A stretch of 61,381 nt of DNA from Methylobacterium sp. UNC378MF (GTDB taxonomy: Bacteria > Pseudomonadota > Alphaproteobacteria > Rhizobiales > Beijerinckiaceae). Shown in pieces: positions 25,934 through 34,595 of the stretch (position 1 is the first letter of the stretch; every line of letters begins with the position of its first letter). The translations under genes and the position numbers were made by a program. The notes beneath the pieces are model-generated. The model was not told where the DNA came from. It searched no databases and was given only the letters and a program-made list of their open reading frames with translations. The stretch covers positions 1 to 61,381 of the forward strand of contig NZ_FMWU01000035.1 in NCBI RefSeq assembly GCF_900103195.1. Reading direction: 5' to 3'.

Positions 25934-27472
25934 TCATTCTCCTGCCGAGAGCGTGCGCATCTCACGGTCGTGGACTTGCCGGAAGACTTCCCAGAACAGG
26001 CGCGCGAGGCCGCCCTGCCTGTCGGACGCGATTTCTCGATAGTAATGTTGGTACATTCCCCAATGCCACGCATCGAGATCGCCGGTTCGCGGAACGTGAC
26101 CTTTGTATTTGAGAAAGCGTCGGGCCAGAGTGACCGGGGACAGAGCTGCAAAAATAGCTTTTAATGCTGCCTCGGTCGCGACCGAGGCGGCAGCTTGATG
26201 GTGTTCGATGCTGGCGATGCTCTCGCCGATCGCCGTCTTCGCTGAGAGATGTACCGGGCTGTGAACCAGAAACAGGTCACGCACGGCCTCGTTCGCATCC
26301 CCGGCCAGGCGGAGCGGGTTGTCCTCGATGGCGTGGAGATGGGTGTCACTGGCCAGCACACCCGCCGCGCTTCGGTCCTGGCTCAACCTCCGCAGCCCGT
26401 CGATCGCCGCCCGTAAGGCCTCGCCTATATCAGCGGCCAAGCGGTCAGCTTCGGGACCTGTGAGGGATGTGACCGGAAGGCCGAGGGCCGCACAGAGGGG
26501 GCGCAGGACCACGTGATCGACCAGATCTTCCCGTGCGACCCCACGCTCCTCGGCGAGCGGGACTTCGCCGAGCCAAGCGTCGCGGGTAGCTACCTCGTCT
26601 GGACCGCGCGCAGCGTGGGCCTTGCGATCCCGCATGTTATTCTCGAGTTCGCCGAGATAGCTGTCTAATTCATCGCGGATCCCGGCCAGTGGGAAATCCG
26701 CCCGACCGTGCTCGGCAGCTTTCATGGAAGTATCCTTCACCCGTTGCGGTGTGAAATAGGCCGAGGTCGGCAGCAGATCGTCAGGGCTTTCCGGCCGTGG
26801 CCCCTCGATAGGGCGGCCGAGGACGTACATCTCGAGTCCGGCTGCGATGGTGCCGCCTTCCAGAGGACTTTCCCGATTCAGAGCCGCAACTGGGTCGGAG
26901 GTCACAGGATCGCCCTGACGGACCGTCCTATCCGAGAGGAAAGAGAGAGGATCCTTGTCTTCCTCGTTCTGCTTCAATCGCGCGCTGAACGGATCGAGCC
27001 CATGCTGCGCCACGAGGGTCTCATCCAAGAGGTTGCGGTGCTCCTCTTCCTCCCGGCGAGGATCCACGATCGACTCGACGGAAATGAACTTCCGTGCCCA
27101 ATCCTCGGACTTGGCAGCCCTGCCCGCCTCGTCGACCCGCTGAATGAGGAAGGCGGTCACGTCGAACCGGCCGATCGACAGCCTGTCCGCATCGGAGATC
27201 CGAAAGGGCTCGCCTGGGCCGAGTGCTCGGACCGAATGGTTCACCCGGACACCGCGCGTGCTCAGCGCCTCGACGCAGAATTGACCATCCGCGTGGAAGA
27301 TCCGGGCGTGGTGTCCGTCGACGGTCTGCTGCCGGTCGATCAGCGTCCAGGTACAATCCGCCGCAGAGCCAATCAGCCCCCCTTCCGCCGGGAAGACCAT
27401 CGATGACCGGCTGCCGCCTTCGAGCAGCGCCGTGTTATCCACGACAAGAGTGAGGAAGGTTGTCATCCTCAT
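25934..27472 (-). CDS. tagH: T6SS FHA-domain protein TagH
   Basis: Residues about 20-110 form a forkhead-associated phosphothreonine-binding domain (GGLIGSAADCTWTLIDRQQ, VDGHHARIF, DADRLSIGRFDV). After a long variable middle, the C-terminal 180 residues match the TagH C-terminal domain (LARRFLKYKGHVPRTGDLDA, WHWGMYQHYYREI). FHA proteins normally work with the kinase PpkA and phosphatase PppA in post-translational T6SS control, but neither is encoded in this window. Start overlaps the tssG stop. A structural role, or a kinase elsewhere, are alternatives. Confidence 0.88.
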   Translation of the reverse strand: MRMTTFLTLVVDNTALLEGGSRSSMVFPAEGGLIGSAADCTWTLIDRQQTVDGHHARIFHADGQFCVEALSTRGVRVNHSVRALGPGEPFRISDADRLSIGRFDVTAFLIQRVDEAGRAAKSEDWARKFISVESIVDPRREEEEHRNLLDETLVAQHGLDPFSARLKQNEEDKDPLSFLSDRTVRQGDPVTSDPVAALNRESPLEGGTIAAGLEMYVLGRPIEGPRPESPDDLLPTSAYFTPQRVKDTSMKAAEHGRADFPLAGIRDELDSYLGELENNMRDRKAHAARGPDEVATRDAWLGEVPLAEERGVAREDLVDHVVLRPLCAALGLPVTSLTGPEADRLAADIGEALRAAIDGLRRLSQDRSAAGVLASDTHLHAIEDNPLRLAGDANEAVRDLFLVHSPVHLSAKTAIGESIASIEHHQAAASVATEAALKAIFAALSPVTLARRFLKYKGHVPRTGDLDAWHWGMYQHYYREIASDRQGGLARLFWEVFRQVHDREMRTLSAGE

Positions 27473-28509
27473 GCCCTCGCCGTGATCACGACGACCCGTT
27501 CCTCGTCACGCCGCCCGTCGCCCAGAAAACTCGACCATCCGAGCCGGCCGGGATCGTCCCGCGTCAAAGTTATTGGCTGGGTGGCACGGGGACGCAGGCA
27601 CAGCTTGAAATCGTAAGCGAACTGATCGCGGAGCATGAATTCCACGAGGTTACGGAGCCGCCGATGCTCCTGTCCGCGAGGCAGGAAATCCCGGAAGCGC
27701 CGGTCGTCGAGATCGTGAATGACCACCCGGATCTTGCCCTGATAGTCGGGAGCGCGATCGCCGGAGATGGTTCCCTCGCCCAGGCGGGAATTGGCGCCGC
27801 CGAGGCCCCATTTCTGGTGCTCTGGGATCGGCACCCGGCGTCGCACCCATTCCTCGATCGAGACTCTTTCGAGCCGGAACGTGTGCCGAATGATGGTGGA
27901 AAGCACGGCAGGCGAGCGGTTTCGACTCGCCAAGACCCCAGCAAAGCACAACAGTCGCGGCCAATAAATTCCAGAGCCCGCCCTCAATCGTGCATCATAG
28001 AGGCCGAAAAGAGAGAAGATTCCCCGAGAGAAGTCGTCCTCCCCGCCGGGACGGTAGCGCATGTAATACCGATATTTGCGCCAGCCTCGATGGAGAAGGC
28101 CGATCAGACGATTGTGAAAGAAGTTGAAGAAATCTGTCAGCACCGATCCTTTCGGATCGTAGCCGGCGATCTGCTCGACATAATAGGAGGGCAGCGGCGA
28201 TCCCGAGCCGTGCAGCCCGAGGAAGGTGACAGTGATCACAAAGCACGGCGGTGAATCCGCCCGCGCACCGTTGCAGGCCGGGTTGAGCAGCCGCATGCTG
28301 GCCACGTCCGAGAGTGGAAAACCCAGGCCATTATCGACTTCAAAGATGATCCTTTCCTCGGCTGGCAGGAGATGCGTGCCGACCTCGCGTCCGTCGTCGA
28401 GGGCGTCCTGGATCATCTGCACAAGGCGATAGAAGGCGTAGGTTGGAGCCCGCGCCTCGGCCTCGGCGCGGATCAGATCAACGGCTGACGGCCGATTGTC
28501 GCTGGCCAT
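27469..28509 (-). CDS. tssG: T6SS baseplate protein TssG
   Basis: TssG joins TssF, TssE and TssK in the baseplate wedge. The 346-aa protein has the family start (YAFYRLVQMIQDALDD, IIFEVDNGLGFPLSDVAS) and the central VTFLGLHGSGSPLPSYYVEQ motif. It overlaps tssF by 37 bp, the deepest overlap in the operon, and tagH by 4 bp. Confidence 0.93.
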   Translation of the reverse strand: MASDNRPSAVDLIRAEAEARAPTYAFYRLVQMIQDALDDGREVGTHLLPAEERIIFEVDNGLGFPLSDVASMRLLNPACNGARADSPPCFVITVTFLGLHGSGSPLPSYYVEQIAGYDPKGSVLTDFFNFFHNRLIGLLHRGWRKYRYYMRYRPGGEDDFSRGIFSLFGLYDARLRAGSGIYWPRLLCFAGVLASRNRSPAVLSTIIRHTFRLERVSIEEWVRRRVPIPEHQKWGLGGANSRLGEGTISGDRAPDYQGKIRVVIHDLDDRRFRDFLPRGQEHRRLRNLVEFMLRDQFAYDFKLCLRPRATQPITLTRDDPGRLGWSSFLGDGRRDEERVVVITARA

Positions 28510-30236
28510 CTATAAATCTCGCCGTTGTTGTCGCCGCGCAGTTCCAATTCGTGGAACGAATTGGTGGTCGTGCTGATGGCGATGAATTCCTTGAGGATGC
28601 TACCGAAGAGGTACATCTCCCCCTCTGATTGGAAGCATGTCTCGTCGAGGGTGAGGATTGAGCGGATTCCGCGAATCGGGCGTCCTTTGAACAACATGTC
28701 CACCGGCCGGGTGCTCAGGTTACGGATGCCGCCGAGACGGAGACGCGCCGCCCGCTCTGCCTGCCGATCCGTCAGCGATCGGTAGTCGTAGATCTGCAGG
28801 ATCACACCGAGAGCGTCTTTATCCAGGAGTGACATATAATTGAGCGACAGATTTGAGATAAGGTTCCAGTTCAGCGCGCCATCGATCGGCGGATAAACTG
28901 GCGCCGTCGGACGAGTAATATTTGAGAATTCAATGAAGGATGGACTCGAATCGGTCGCGAGGTCGATGTCGCCGATGGCCAGTTCGACTGCCCTCGTTCG
29001 GTTGAAGCAGGTTAGCCGGATGCTCACCGCCTCTTCAGCGGGCACCGCCTGCTCGCCGTCATGCAGCACGAAGGTGATCGCGTGTTCGAACCCGGCCTCG
29101 TTTGCCGCCGCCGTTAGGCGTTGACGGTAGTAGACCTGCTCTCGCCGCGACGCCATTTCGAGTTCGTGATGGAACGATTCGAAGGCAGGGTAGGCGCGCT
29201 CGATCTGGAAACCTCTATCCTTTTCCGGAGCACGGAAGCCGACGACATTGTCGATGGAAAAGATTTCACAAGCCGCGTAGTCATTTCCGGACGGCTTGAC
29301 CCGGTATTGCACTTTGCGATGATCGACAGCGATTGGCTCAGCATCGGTCTCGAACAGGTTGACGGCGGGCGAGCAGAACAACCGTACGTTGTCGGCGCGT
29401 AATTTAACATGTGCCGGCAGCGGTCGCTCGAACTCCAAGTCCAGCCCGAACTCCTTAGCCTCGCTGCCCGCCGCCGCCGCCGCGAGCCCGTCTAAATCGA
29501 CACAGTGGAATTTGTCGGGGAAGACGAAGAACTCCTGGAGCAGCCGATAGGCATCGAATGCCGTCGATGCGCTAGGTAACAACGTCTCGTCGAAGGCGAA
29601 GCCACTGGCCCGTACGCTGGTATTCGGCAACCTCACCCGCCGCCCGTCCGGTGTAATGAAGTGCAAGGCCAGTAGATAGCGTAGGCACCAGAGATATAGG
29701 GTCTGCGCGACGATCGCATCTCCCGTGAACCAAAGGCGCAAATCTGAAAAGTTGACGCTGCCTACCGTGCGTTCGCTTAGCATCGCAAAGCTCAAGGCAA
29801 GCTGAGATCGATCTTGCGTACGGGTATGCGCCACGTCGGTCAGTTCGACCGGGTAGACAAGGCAGTCCGCGGTCGTTCGAAAGTCGCACGATCCCCCCTC
29901 AATCGGCCGGGCGCGCATCGCCATCCCCCGCGGAATGACATGGGCTTCGGTGATCGTGCCGCGGACCGGCCGGAATTGCATGAGGCAGGTCGGAGGGAAG
30001 GGCCGGAGGAAATTGGGCCACAGCAACTGCACGAGCGAATGGGTGAGTTCGGGAAGATCGTCTTCGATCTTTTCCCTCACGCGTGAGGTCAGGAACGCAA
30101 ATCCCTCCAGCAACCGCTCGACGTCCGGATCCGTGCTGCTCTCAGAAAGATATTTCGAAAGCTTCGGGTTCAGACGTGAGAATTCCTTTCCGGACTCTCG
30201 CAAGTAACTGAGTTCGTCATGGAATAGACTTGCCAT
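28473..30236 (-). CDS. tssF: T6SS baseplate protein TssF
   Basis: The 587-aa protein starts MASLFHDELSYLRESGKEFS, the classic TssF N-terminus, so the ATG at 30236 is preferred over an upstream in-frame ATG at 30284. It continues with DPDVERLLEGFAFLTSRVRE and LPELTHSLVQLLWPNFLRPF, both family hallmarks. TssF is the wedge protein around the VgrG hub. It lies 11 bp after tssE. Confidence 0.95.
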   Translation of the reverse strand: MASLFHDELSYLRESGKEFSRLNPKLSKYLSESSTDPDVERLLEGFAFLTSRVREKIEDDLPELTHSLVQLLWPNFLRPFPPTCLMQFRPVRGTITEAHVIPRGMAMRARPIEGGSCDFRTTADCLVYPVELTDVAHTRTQDRSQLALSFAMLSERTVGSVNFSDLRLWFTGDAIVAQTLYLWCLRYLLALHFITPDGRRVRLPNTSVRASGFAFDETLLPSASTAFDAYRLLQEFFVFPDKFHCVDLDGLAAAAAGSEAKEFGLDLEFERPLPAHVKLRADNVRLFCSPAVNLFETDAEPIAVDHRKVQYRVKPSGNDYAACEIFSIDNVVGFRAPEKDRGFQIERAYPAFESFHHELEMASRREQVYYRQRLTAAANEAGFEHAITFVLHDGEQAVPAEEAVSIRLTCFNRTRAVELAIGDIDLATDSSPSFIEFSNITRPTAPVYPPIDGALNWNLISNLSLNYMSLLDKDALGVILQIYDYRSLTDRQAERAARLRLGGIRNLSTRPVDMLFKGRPIRGIRSILTLDETCFQSEGEMYLFGSILKEFIAISTTTNSFHELELRGDNNGEIYRWPATIGRQPLI

Positions 30237-30247
30237 CGACCTGACAC

Positions 30248-30712
30248 TCAACTCAAAATAAAGTGGCGATCTTTGTTCAAGCACAGATCGAATTCAGCGG
30301 AGGATTCAGCTTCAGCTTTGCCGATGCGCGCCGTGATGCGGAAGCGTAGGCTTAAGGGCTCATCGGTTGCGGCGATGTAGCCGACCCGTACATCAGCGAT
30401 CCGCGGCTCACCCATTACTATGCATTGGCGGATCGACTCGGCGATCTGCCGGATCATGTCGTTGGAGCGGACCGCCCCATCGTTCATATCAATGATGCCC
30501 AAGCCGGGGTTGGCGGCTGCGCCGCCCGCGCGAAGGTTGAGCACGCGGCCGAGATTGCCTTTGATCGAAGCGATCTGCGCCTCATCGACGTTCATCCCTG
30601 AGAGGTGCCCGATATCCTCTTCGTCCGCCACGAGGCGATCGAAGAGGCTTCCGTTCAAGATGCGCAGGCGCGATGCCGATGCCGTCACAGGTTTGCGCAA
30701 GATCATAGTCAA
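30248..30712 (-). CDS. tssE: T6SS baseplate protein TssE (gp25-like)
   Basis: This 154-aa protein matches the gp25-like TssE family: SLFDRLVADEE near the N-terminus, LGRVLNLRAGGAAANPGLGI in the middle and IRQCIVMGEPRIADVRVGY before the C-terminal strand. TssE sits at the sheath-baseplate junction. ATGs at residues 1 and 3 are both usable. It lies 52 bp after tssC. Confidence 0.9.
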   Translation of the reverse strand: MTMILRKPVTASASRLRILNGSLFDRLVADEEDIGHLSGMNVDEAQIASIKGNLGRVLNLRAGGAAANPGLGIIDMNDGAVRSNDMIRQIAESIRQCIVMGEPRIADVRVGYIAATDEPLSLRFRITARIGKAEAESSAEFDLCLNKDRHFILS

Positions 30713-30764
30713 CCGGTGGCGCGAGGGAGGACGGAGTTAAACCCGGCTACACTGCGGCTGCTTA

Positions 30765-32264
30765 TCAAATATTCGTCGCGGCATCAGACTTGTCGAGCTT
30801 GCCAACGAGCGACAATTCGAAATTTGCACCCATGTATTTGAAATGTGGCCGAACCTTCAGCGTCACCTGATACCAACCCGGATCGCCTTCAACATCGCTG
30901 ACTTGGACGGTCGCATCCCTTAGGGGGCGGAGCGACCGAACCTCGGAAGGTGGGTTTTCCTGATCGGCAATATACTGGCGCAACCAAATATTGAGCTCGC
31001 GCTCAAGATCCGCCCGTTCTTTCCACGATCCAATCTGCTCGCGCTGCAGAACCTTGATGTAATGAGCGAGCCGGTTGACAATGAAGAGATAAGGAAGCTG
31101 TGTGCCGAGCTTATAATTAGTCTCAGCTGCTTTACCTTCCTTCGTCCCGGGAAACCGTTTCGGCTTCTGGATCGTGTTAGCCGAGAAGAAGGCCGCGTTG
31201 TCCGAGCCTTTGCGCATGGTCAGTGCGATGAAGCCGAGTTCGGCCAGCTCGTATTCTCGACGGTCGGTAATCAAGACCTCAGTCGGAATCTTAGCCTCGA
31301 TCTGCCCCAGAGACTCGTAGACGTGAATAGGCAGATCGTGGACCGCACCACCGGATCTCGGTCCAATAATATTGGGGCACCAGCGATATTTAGCAAAACT
31401 GTCCGTTATGCGTGACGCCAAAAGAAAAGCGGTATTGCCCCATAAATAATTTTCATGACGTGAAGTCACGTCTTCATTATATGCGAAGCTATGTATGGGG
31501 TTATCGATCGAATGGTAAGGCTGACGCAGAAGAAATCTCGGTCCCGTAAGGGCGATATAGCGACTATCTTCACTCTCGCGCAATGCGTTCCATTTACGGT
31601 AGCGTGGCCCTTCGAAGACTGAGGCCAGATCGCGGACATTGGGAAGTTCAAGATAGCTATCAATCGCGAACATCTGCGGAGCCGCTGCCGCAATGAACGG
31701 AGCATGCGCCATGGCCCCTACGGATGCCGCGTACTGAAGGAGCTTAAGGTCGGGAACGGACGGCCCGAAATCGAAATTCGCAATCATCGCGCCAACCGGC
31801 TCGCCACCGAATTGGCCGTATTCTGAGGAATAAACTTGTTTGTATAGGCCAGATTGGACTACTTCTGGCGCATTCTCAAAATCTTCGAGCAATTCCTGCT
31901 TTGAGACTGACAATAATTCAATTTTTATATTTTCTCGAAAATCGGTGCGATCGACGAGGATCTTAAGGCTACGCCATGCCGCCTCTAGTTCCCGGAATTC
32001 CGGGTGGTGCAGGATTTCGTCGACTTGCGCGCTGACCTTTTTATCGATTTCAACGATCATTCGATCAACAAGAACTTTGTTGATCTTCTGATTATGTTCA
32101 TCCGATTTCAAAAGGTCAGCGATAAATGCCCGCACGCCCATGCGCGCAACATCGTACCCTTCTTCTCCTGGATTGATCCGAGTTTCCTCCATAATCTGCT
32201 CAAGTAGGGATCCAGACTCACTCGGAATTCTCTGGGACGACGGTGCTGAAACCAGAGTATCCAT
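30765..32264 (-). CDS. tssC: T6SS sheath protein TssC (VipB)
   Basis: The large sheath subunit is 499 aa from ATG 32264. It has the N-terminal helix (GMGVRAFIADLL-like: VARMGVRAFIADLL), the core (FREL EAAWRSL region, LPNVRDLASVFEGPRYRKWN, RFLLRQPYHS, FAYNEDVTSRHENYLWGNTA) and the C-terminal VTLKVRPHFKYMGANFELSL. An in-frame ATG further upstream (32318) lacks homology. Composition is less GC-rich than the rest of the operon. Confidence 0.96.
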   Translation of the reverse strand: MDTLVSAPSSQRIPSESGSLLEQIMEETRINPGEEGYDVARMGVRAFIADLLKSDEHNQKINKVLVDRMIVEIDKKVSAQVDEILHHPEFRELEAAWRSLKILVDRTDFRENIKIELLSVSKQELLEDFENAPEVVQSGLYKQVYSSEYGQFGGEPVGAMIANFDFGPSVPDLKLLQYAASVGAMAHAPFIAAAAPQMFAIDSYLELPNVRDLASVFEGPRYRKWNALRESEDSRYIALTGPRFLLRQPYHSIDNPIHSFAYNEDVTSRHENYLWGNTAFLLASRITDSFAKYRWCPNIIGPRSGGAVHDLPIHVYESLGQIEAKIPTEVLITDRREYELAELGFIALTMRKGSDNAAFFSANTIQKPKRFPGTKEGKAAETNYKLGTQLPYLFIVNRLAHYIKVLQREQIGSWKERADLERELNIWLRQYIADQENPPSEVRSLRPLRDATVQVSDVEGDPGWYQVTLKVRPHFKYMGANFELSLVGKLDKSDAATNI

Positions 32265-32305
32265 GATGGCCTCTTGAGATCGTATAGGAAAAACGAAGAT
32301 CAAGC

Positions 32306-32324
32306 CACGATTTTGCAAATCGTG
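32306..32324. repeat. Hairpin in the tssB-tssC gap
   Basis: CACGATTT and AAATCGTG flank a 3-base loop inside the 163-bp gap between tssB and tssC, the only long gap in this operon. There is no T-run on either strand, so it does not look like a terminator. It could influence transcript processing or the relative level of the two sheath subunits. Inference only. Confidence 0.4.
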
Positions 32325-32427
32325 CTCAACGACAGTCAGCCAGATTTAGCTCACCGGTATCTATATCGACACGTTACTGGGCTGTACCGATCTCGATGAG
32401 AGACGGACTTCCGCGCGGGCCGGCATC

Positions 32428-32940
32428 TCAGGATGCGTTCGAATCACCCTGATGAAGCGCTTCCAACTCGGCGATCAGCCGGGTGCGGCTCCCCTCATTT
32501 TCAAGGATTTGCTGCATCCGCTTACGAAATGCCGGCATATTTCCCAGCGGCCCCTTCAGCGCAACCAGCGCCTCGCGCAACTGCATCATCTTCATAAGCT
32601 CTGGCACTTGTTGAACCAGAGAATCCGGCTCGAAATCCTTAAACGACTCAAATTTCAAATTGACCCTCAGGTCTGTGCTGCCATTTTGCTCATCGAGCAC
32701 GTTACGAACAGTAATCTTCTTTTCGATTTCAGATTCGCTCATAACTGTCGATAGGGTGTTTTTATCGACATTAATCATTTTTCGCTCTTCGACGGGCGTC
32801 GTGTCCGCTTTCCCGAGAAAATTTCCGAGCACGACGAGCTTGAGCGGCAATTCCGTCTCAGATATTTGTCCCATTGTCGCCGGAACGTATCGAATGTTGA
32901 TACGCTCCTTCGGAGCAATAGACCCTTCTGTTTCATTCAT
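32428..32940 (-). CDS. tssB: T6SS sheath protein TssB (VipA)
   Basis: The small sheath subunit (170 aa) has the family core: RINIRYVPATMGQ, ELPLKLVVLGNFLG, VDKNTLSTVM, LRVNLKFESFKDFEPDSLVQ, LREALVALKGPLGNMPAFRK. It is the first gene of the minus-strand structural operon. A GAAGGA ribosome-binding site lies just upstream of the ATG. Upstream, TTGCAA and GTAACT are spaced 17 bp, a possible but poor sigma-70-type promoter; no GG-N10-GC sigma-54 site was found within about 300 bp. Confidence 0.96.
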   Translation of the reverse strand: MNETEGSIAPKERINIRYVPATMGQISETELPLKLVVLGNFLGKADTTPVEERKMINVDKNTLSTVMSESEIEKKITVRNVLDEQNGSTDLRVNLKFESFKDFEPDSLVQQVPELMKMMQLREALVALKGPLGNMPAFRKRMQQILENEGSRTRLIAELEALHQGDSNAS

Positions 32941-33490
32941 CGTGTCATTCCTTCAGTAGTAGAAGATCAATAACAATTTCACACAAAACGTCCGCCAGTT
33001 ACGACTGTCGGTGTGCTTTTTGCAACCTTCAGGGGTGTTTTGTGATAGGTCTCTAATCTCTCTAATGTTTGGCGGCTCGGTTTTTCTGCAGAGTAAATGT
33101 TATTTTGGCATATAAAACAAATTTGAAACTTTGCTATATCAGTAAGAATGTCGAGAGTTACAGTATGTTTATTCTCGGTGTGGCCGGCGTCGGCCGTTTC
33201 GACGATAAATCATATGTTAGGTTGAGTCGCAATAAGGAAAACGCAGAAAAAACTTTCATTTATCTTTCTTGTAATATGCATAAAAGGCGAACAGGATTGT
33301 ACAATTGTCTAATTATTCTGATATTGAAGCTCAGTGTTGATTGTTGTCCGCATTAGGCGCGTTATGTCGACATAATTTGTCGGCGAATACAGCAAATAAA
33401 GAAGATGCTTCAAATATTTTATGTCGATGTTCCCGAAAAACGCCCCGCTAGTGTATTCTGTCATCGACGATTGAGCTTGGTCCAAGCTAT
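32941..33490. other. AT-rich region upstream of tssB, no supported gene
   Basis: About 550 bp of unusually AT-rich DNA separates the T6SS operon from IS debris. Short reading frames inside it have no recognisable features. It contains the palindrome TTATGTCGACATAA at 33362-33375 and presumably the tss promoter. The composition contrast marks it as foreign to the GC-rich backbone. Confidence 0.55.
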
Positions 33491-33497
33491 TCAAGCT

Positions 33498-33742
33498 GGT
33501 ACGACCGCGCCCAGATCCGCTTGGCTTCTCTCAACTCGCACCGCTTCCACAACCCCCTGAACCGCACCGGGTTTGTCGGAGGCCCTCTCGGTTAGGTTAC
33601 GCCATCCCGGCGGTCGAACTCCGCCAAGGCAAAATAGCCCAATGCCTTCCTCAGGATCTCATTGGCTTGTCGGAGTTCACGGTTCTCCCGCTCCAGCGCG
33701 TTGATCCGGTCGCAGTTGTCCGTTGTCTGTCCGGCTCGCTGG
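33498..33742. mobile_element. IS3-family remnants (terminal fragment and OrfA C-terminus)
   Basis: On the plus strand, 33498-33596 reads YDRAQIRLASLNSHRFHNPL and on to a stop, and contains TGAACCGCACCGGGTTTGTC, which resembles an IS3-type end. On the minus strand, about 33594-33742 encodes the OrfA leucine-zipper tail (LERENRELRQANEILRKALG then YFALAEFDRR). The rest of both OrfA and OrfB is gone. Confidence 0.5.
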
Positions 33743-33763
33743 CCCTACCGTCCGGACTCATAG

Positions 33764-34157
33764 TCAGCAGCGGACGATCACCGCGAGGCAGAGGGCAGCG
33801 GGGTGGTTGCGAGCGATCCAATCATAGAGGGCGGCGATGCGGCGGAAGTCGTTGAGCCGCCCGAACATACGCTCGATGGCGTTACGCCCGCGACCGGGCA
33901 CGGGCGAGAAGCGCGGCTTCCAGCGGCGGTCGACCTTTGGCGGGATGTTGGGCGCGGCTTCCATCGCCTCGATCTGCTGGCGGATGGCGTCGCTGTCGCA
34001 GCCCTTGTCAGCCAGAACGATGCGGGAGCTAGGCAGGCGCTTCAAGAGCAGCGTCCCAGCCTTGCAGTCGGCGACCTGCCCGCCAGTCAGCAGGAAAGTG
34101 AGTGGGCGGCAGGCATGGTCGGTGAGCGCGTGGATCTTGGTCGTGCGGCTGAGATCC
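33764..34157 (-). pseudogene. IS5-family transposase, C-terminal part
   Basis: The minus strand encodes TTKIHALTD, LTGGQVADCK, VLADKGCDSDAIRQQIE, RNAIERMFGRLNDFRRIA and YDWIARNHPAALCLAVIV: the second half of an IS5/IS427-type DDE transposase, including the late catalytic Asp and the Y-x2-R-x3-E-like RNAIERMFGRL region. The N-terminal half is missing, and the fragment ends abruptly against a LysR gene near 34157. It marks the right edge of the island. Confidence 0.75.
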
Positions 34158-34586
34158 CGGCTGCTCGCGCGCTTGCGCCGGGTCGTCGTGGCCTCACCCG
34201 GCTACCTCGCGCAAAACGGCCGCCCGGCCGCCCCCGCCGACCTCAAGGATCATTCCTGCGTGGTCAGGACCTCCGGACCGGAGGAGGATCTCTGGCCGCT
34301 CACCGAGGCTGGGGGCGTGATCCGGGTCCCGGTCGCGGGCCGGTTCCGCTGCAACGACGCCGCCGCCGCCAACGCCGCCGTCCTCCAGGGCGCCGGGATC
34401 GGCCTGGCGCCGCTCTGGCAGGTGCGGGCCGAGCTGGATCAGGGATTGCTGGAACTGCTGCTGCCCGCGCACGAGCCGCCACCGATTCCGGTCCACGCCC
34501 TCTGGCCGGGACACGCGCCGACGCCGGCCCGGACCCGGGCCTTCGTTGACCTGCTGCGGAGCCGTCTGGCGGGGGAGCGGATCTAG
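34158..34586 (+). pseudogene. LysR-family regulator, C-terminal stump
   Basis: From about 34158 the plus strand reads LARLRRVVVASPGYLAQNGR then PADLKDHSCVVRT and ends with the substrate-binding domain tail (GAGIGLAPLWQVRAELDQGL, TRAFVDLLRSRL). The DNA-binding domain and first half of the effector domain are gone, replaced by the IS5 fragment. The left half of this gene is not elsewhere in the window. It is the first backbone sequence after the island. Confidence 0.8.
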
Positions 34587-34595
34587 GCAGGCCGG

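Noticed and set aside
33011..33035. A possible sigma-54 promoter before tssB (TTGCA on the minus strand)
   Set aside because: The -12-like element is present but the required GG 10 bases upstream is missing, and no other GG-N10-GC match occurs in the region.
33069..33356. A 95-codon AT-rich open frame upstream of tssB
   Set aside because: No ribosome-binding site, domain or conserved feature was seen, and the AT-rich composition makes chance open frames likely. It is treated as intergenic.
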